The notes under the pieces: model-generated
Seen by the model: the letters and a program-made list of their open reading frames with translations, nothing else
What the model was told of the DNA's origin: nothing
The model's database searches: none
Origin: a bacterium F11
Lineage (GTDB): Bacteria; Elusimicrobiota; Elusimicrobia; F11
DNA: 50,247 nt
NCBI GenBank assembly: GCA_002176905.1
Contig: MSYE01000044.1
Location: 1-50,247, forward strand
Direction: 5' to 3'
Program-made: the position numbers and the translations under genes
Shown: in pieces, positions 47,112-50,247 of the stretch
How positions within the stretch are numbered: the first letter of the stretch is position 1
Layout of the letters: every line of letters begins with the position of its first letter

Positions 47112-47414
47112 TTAGTCTGATTTAAAAATAAATCCCAACAGAACGCCGACCCCTAGGGCAACTGCGATGCTTTTCAGGGGATGCTTGCGAATGGTGACTT
47201 TGGCATCATCTGAAATTTCTTCCCAGGATTTGTCCGATAATTCACCGGCTTTTTGTTTCCAGGTTTCAGCGTTTTCTTCAATCACTTGGCGGGCATTGTT
47301 CAAACCTTCGTTAATCAACTTCTTCCCCCTTTGGGAAACCTCCGACACAACGCGGTTCATGGCTTCCTGAGATTTTGTTTTTTTGTCTTCAAAGTCTTTT
47401 CCGTTTCGCCCCAT
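47112..47414 (-). CDS. DUF883/YqjD-like membrane-anchored protein
   Basis: 100 aa, start MGRNGKDF with GGAGGAGA upstream. A long charged helix (KKLINEGLNNARQVIEENAE) and a C-terminal anchor of the YqjD pattern (VTIRKHPLKSIAVALGVGVL then LGFIFKSD). YqjD/ElaB proteins in E. coli bind ribosomes at the membrane in stationary phase. It is divergent from the two membrane genes at 47553 and 47879, resembling a rearranged yqjD-yqjE-yqjK set. Confidence 0.82.
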   Translation of the reverse strand: MGRNGKDFEDKKTKSQEAMNRVVSEVSQRGKKLINEGLNNARQVIEENAETWKQKAGELSDKSWEEISDDAKVTIRKHPLKSIAVALGVGVLLGFIFKSD

Positions 47415-47552
47415 TTTCTCTCCTCCTTGGCTCATTGCGAATCCCTGTTTTCCATTGCGGTTGACGGTAAAAGGACAGGGACATAAGGTCTTAAGTATAA
47501 CTAAATTCCGCTCCCCCTGGCGTGTTTTCCTAAATCATTGTATGCTAAAAAC

Positions 47553-47882
47553 ATGCCGAATTCTCCAAATCAAAAGCTTATCGACCAATTGCGACAGGTT
47601 TTCAAAGACGCCATAGATTATTTCCAGAGTGTGGTCTTGCTGCTCCAAGCCCGGTTCACGGAAATGGCACTATCGAGTGTCGTTTTTGTTGCCTTATTGA
47701 TTTTGGCAGGAATTTTGGGACTGGCCTCTTTTCTTCTGTTTAATATTGCCTTGGGCGTTTGGATTACCCATCTCACAGGAGGAGCGGGATGGAGCATCCT
47801 CATACTTGGAACCTTTTACGGGATATTGGCTTATGTCTCAGGATCTTTCGCCATGAAGTGGCTTAATCGCCTGAAGTCATGA
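47553..47882 (+). CDS. YqjE/holin-superfamily-III-like membrane protein
   Basis: 109 aa from the ATG (a TTG five codons upstream is possible). An amphipathic N-terminus (QKLIDQLRQVFKDAIDYFQS) then two long membrane spans with a GASFLLF-like glycine-rich pattern (VALLILAGILGLASFLLFNI and WSILILGTFYGILAYVSG). This is the phage_holin_3_6/YqjE layout; not a phage lysis gene by context. It overlaps the next gene by 4 nt (ATGA). Confidence 0.8.
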   Translation: MPNSPNQKLIDQLRQVFKDAIDYFQSVVLLLQARFTEMALSSVVFVALLILAGILGLASFLLFNIALGVWITHLTGGAGWSILILGTFYGILAYVSGSFAMKWLNRLKS

Positions 47883-48265
47883 TTTTCCCGAATATCCGTT
47901 GTTCCGATCTGGAACGGGATCTCACCCAGAAAAGAGAAGCCTTTCTCAACAGCAAAGATGAATTTTTTACCCAGGCCCGCAAAGAATTAAAACCCCTCAC
48001 TCTCATTAAGAGAAACCCCAAGTGGATGCTCCTTACATTTTTCGGAGCTTTTTCAGGATGGAAACTGCTTTTTGGGGCCAGCAAAAAGATTCTCTTTCGC
48101 CGAAAATCCAGCATCATCTGGAAAATTCTCAAAGCCGGTTGGACTTGGAAGCTACTTCAGATGGGGCTGATGAAACTCATAAAGAAAAATGGTCCTTACC
48201 TCACAAGCTTGGGAGTCAACCTCTTCAAAAGTTACTTCGCTCAAGAACCAAAATCCCGCAACTAA
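47879..48265 (+). CDS. Small membrane-associated protein next to yqjE (YqjK position)
   Basis: 128 aa. Charged N-terminal helix (CSDLERDLTQKREAFLNSKD) then two weakly hydrophobic segments (WMLLTFFGAFSGWKLLFGA; IWKILKAGWTWKLLQMGLMK) with many lysines. Its place after the yqjE-like gene suggests a YqjK-type partner, but I see no firm family motif. Its stop is 6 nt from the convergent GGDEF gene's stop. Confidence 0.6.
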   Translation: MIFPNIRCSDLERDLTQKREAFLNSKDEFFTQARKELKPLTLIKRNPKWMLLTFFGAFSGWKLLFGASKKILFRRKSSIIWKILKAGWTWKLLQMGLMKLIKKNGPYLTSLGVNLFKSYFAQEPKSRN

Positions 48266-48271
48266 CCAATC

Positions 48272-49525
48272 CTACCCTTCACACACCCGGTTGCGACCGG
48301 TTTCTTTGGCTTGGTAGAGCATGCGGTCGGCACAACCAATGAGGTCGGGGCTTGATCGCGCAGAGGTAGGAAAATGGGCCACGCCAATACTGACGGTTAT
48401 TTTGATCTGGGTAAATCCAAACAGAATACTCTCTCGCTGAATACGCTGACGGATCGCTTCAGCCTTTCGCAGTACCCCATCTCGCTGGGCCTTGGGCATC
48501 AGTAGAATAAATTCTTCTCCTCCATAACGACCGACGATATCGGTCTCGTATACCGATGATTTTAATATATCGCCCAATTTTCTGAGAACCTCGTCACCAG
48601 CCCCGTGCCCGTGCGCATCATTGACAGCTTTGAAATGATCGATATCAACCATCATCAAACTAAAAGGAGTATGAAACACAGAAGCACGCTTGAACTCTTC
48701 TTCCAAACGATCCATGAAAACTTGACGTCTTAAGACTCCCGTCAATCCGTCAGTCCGAGATTGCTTTTCCATCTGCGCAAAAAGGAGCGCCTTATCAAGG
48801 GCCATTCCCAATTCCTCTCCGAATTCATGCCCGGCTGCCAATATTTCCTCCTCTGTTCTATTTCCCCCCGGTGATTTGAGAATAAGAAGCCCATTCATGC
48901 GATACCCCTCCCCTTCACCGGTAAAGATAGGAACAACAAGAATCGGCACCACTTCAGAGGTTTGAGGGGGACGAAAAAACCGAGCGGAATCTGGAATCAT
49001 ATCTTTCAAAGGAAATTCTTCTGACCAACTTCCTCTTCTATGCAAAAGTGTTCGTTCGTCGGTTCCTTCAAAAGCAAAAAGCAAAAATTCGTATCCCCCA
49101 AATATCTTTTGAATGGCGGCTGTCAAACGCGGGGCCATGTCCTTCCAAGACAGGGCTTCAGCCAGATTTTTTGCGGCGGCATAAATTTGTAGGGAACGAT
49201 CTTCGTCTTTTTCGCTCCGGGCAACCTCCTGTTTCAATGCCGCATGTTCGGGAGACAAATCCTCAACGGGTGATTCGATTTCTTCGGCAGAGTTTCTTTC
49301 CTTGGCCATGATTCCATATCGAATAGAGAGATAACTCACCAACATCATAAGAGGAACCTGAGCAAAGAGAAGAAGACGAAAAGACAAGTCTTCGATGTTA
49401 AGCAAGGCCCCCAACAATATGGCCCACGCCAATCCCACCCCAACATAAGCAGCAATATGATTCCAGAGCGCCCCAATAAAAGGAACCACAGGAGCCAATA
49501 AAATGAGATACATTAACCGATTCAT
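48272..49525 (-). CDS. Membrane GAF-GGDEF diguanylate cyclase without an I-site
   Basis: 417 aa: two or three N-terminal membrane spans (residues 3-70), a GAF-like domain (about 110-240), then GGDEF (about 255-415). The catalytic loop is GRYGGEEFILLMP, with MMVDIDHFKAVNDAHGHGAGD for metal and substrate binding. The RxxD feedback site five residues before GGEEF is YETD, so product inhibition is probably missing. It should make c-di-GMP from two GTP. Next to a second GGDEF gene. Confidence 0.92.
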   Translation of the reverse strand: MNRLMYLILLAPVVPFIGALWNHIAAYVGVGLAWAILLGALLNIEDLSFRLLLFAQVPLMMLVSYLSIRYGIMAKERNSAEEIESPVEDLSPEHAALKQEVARSEKDEDRSLQIYAAAKNLAEALSWKDMAPRLTAAIQKIFGGYEFLLFAFEGTDERTLLHRRGSWSEEFPLKDMIPDSARFFRPPQTSEVVPILVVPIFTGEGEGYRMNGLLILKSPGGNRTEEEILAAGHEFGEELGMALDKALLFAQMEKQSRTDGLTGVLRRQVFMDRLEEEFKRASVFHTPFSLMMVDIDHFKAVNDAHGHGAGDEVLRKLGDILKSSVYETDIVGRYGGEEFILLMPKAQRDGVLRKAEAIRQRIQRESILFGFTQIKITVSIGVAHFPTSARSSPDLIGCADRMLYQAKETGRNRVCEG

Positions 49526-49541
49526 TTGACTCTTCTTTTTG

Positions 49542-50247
49542 TCATGCGACTTTTCCTCGGACTTGGTTTCGGCCGGCTTGTTTGGCGGCGTAGAGGCGTT
49601 GATCGGCCTGCCGAATTAATTGTTGGGAACTGGTGGAGTCATCAGGGAAAGTCGCCACGCCAAAGCTACCTGTCATGTTGATCACTTTCCCCCCCACCTC
49701 AAATCGTTGAGCCTCCAGATCCAATCGAAGGTGTTCGGCAATCTCCATTGCATCCCGATGGTTGGTTTGTAAGAGGATCAGGACAAACTCTTCACCACCG
49801 TAACGTGCCACCACATCAACTTCACGAACATTGCGGGCCAAGATGTGGGCAAACCCTTGTAAGATTTCGTCTCCAGCCTGATGTCCATAATTGTCATTAA
49901 TGGATTTAAAATGATCGACATCCGTTAGGATCAAAGAAAGAGGTTGATTGTACCGACTCGACTCCAAAATGGCGCTCTCAAGACTTTCCTGAAAAGCCCG
50001 ATGGGTGAGAAGCCCGGTGAGGCCATCTCGCAACGCCGAATCTTGAACCTGATTAAACAACACACTGTTATCCAATGCCAATGACGCCAAACTTCCCAGA
50101 ATATCCAAAAGGCGAAGTTCTTCTCGCGCGAAAGGTTTTCCTGGTTTTCCCCCAACGCGCAAAATTCCTGCCACCGTATGCTGGGCCGAAATGGGAACCG
50201 CCATAAGGGGATCTCCCTTGAAAAGATCACCTGGAACAAGAATGGGT
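49542..50247 (-). CDS. GAF-GGDEF diguanylate cyclase (5' end beyond the window)
   Basis: At least 234 codons; the frame stays open through the right edge (ILVPGDLFKGDPL precedes MAVPISAQ), so the true start lies outside. The C-terminal strands of a GAF domain (VAGILRVGGKPGKPFAREEL) are followed by GGDEF: LTDVDHFKSINDNYGHQAGD and ARYGGEEFVLILL. The I-site is intact (REVD, five residues before GGEEF), so unlike its neighbour it should be product-inhibited. The pair may set c-di-GMP with different feedback behaviour. Confidence 0.92.
   Translation of the reverse strand, partial: PILVPGDLFKGDPLMAVPISAQHTVAGILRVGGKPGKPFAREELRLLDILGSLASLALDNSVLFNQVQDSALRDGLTGLLTHRAFQESLESAILESSRYNQPLSLILTDVDHFKSINDNYGHQAGDEILQGFAHILARNVREVDVVARYGGEEFVLILLQTNHRDAMEIAEHLRLDLEAQRFEVGGKVINMTGSFGVATFPDDSTSSQQLIRQADQRLYAAKQAGRNQVRGKVA

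Noticed and set aside
1..50247. CRISPR array
   Set aside because: No run of regularly spaced direct repeats and no cas gene was seen; repeats found are palindromic or tandem.

Overview
This 50 kb window looks like bacterial chromosome from a Gram-negative, probably uncultivated lineage. I lean towards Omnitrophota (PVC group). The reasons are a single 17.6 kb reading frame encoding a ~5,875-residue membrane protein, its N-terminal Tiki/ChaN-like domain, and the GldA/F/G-type ABC operon; this is inference, since there is no rRNA or ribosomal protein marker here.

Layout. (1) 1-1060: a small GIY-YIG nuclease gene with palindromic repeats and a fragment of a ParB-like HTH gene. (2) 1186-5426, minus strand: a periplasmic redox/flavinylation operon, in transcription order VOC protein, DUF4266 lipoprotein, DUF3570 outer-membrane protein, ApbE flavin transferase, TlpA thioredoxin, CcdA and a 41-aa membrane peptide. 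A two-component system (5546-7410) is divergent from it. A 42-nt element occurs upstream of both the VOC gene and the TlpA gene, so the two-component system may control two promoters. DUF3570 carries a DALTGAT motif, matching the FMN attachment site that ApbE recognises. (3) 7411-13466: an accessory region with two more HTH paralogues, a DUF4411 PIN toxin gene split by an IS3-family element (4-bp target duplication intact), its XRE/ImmA-IrrE partner, a 42-aa cysteine-rich protein and an exported beta-propeller-like protein. (4) 13757-13831: tRNA-His. (5) 13954-24456, minus strand: housekeeping genes (gliding-type ABC transporter with GldG-like and DUF4340 partners, sulfatase-like enzyme, Mfd, RlmD-like RNA methyltransferase, DUF1805). 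(6) 24748-26773: two overlapping MetE-C-like genes, only the second with a full zinc site. (7) 27037-44664: the giant gene. (8) 44699-45100: a 402-bp non-coding element with terminal inverted repeats. (9) 45122-50247: NYN nuclease, 2-Cys peroxiredoxin with a 9-codon downstream ORF, cyclophilin, DUF883/YqjE-type membrane genes and two GGDEF proteins, the last running off the right edge.

The most unusual object is the giant protein. After an N-terminal membrane segment and a Tiki/ChaN-like domain it has two tandem ~2,190-aa units. Each contains a Bergerat (GHKL) ATPase-like domain, a beta-rich probable propeller, a second and different Bergerat ATPase-like domain, an HExxH zinc-protease-like motif, and a polytopic membrane module with the E-x4-R / FxxxH / HxxxD pattern of CPBP (CAAX/Rce1-type) intramembrane proteases. 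A third CPBP-like module follows near the C-terminus. Two ATPase folds, a zincin-like motif and a glutamic membrane protease in one polypeptide is an architecture I do not recognise. I read it as a possible ATP-driven, membrane-embedded chaperone-protease or protein-processing machine.
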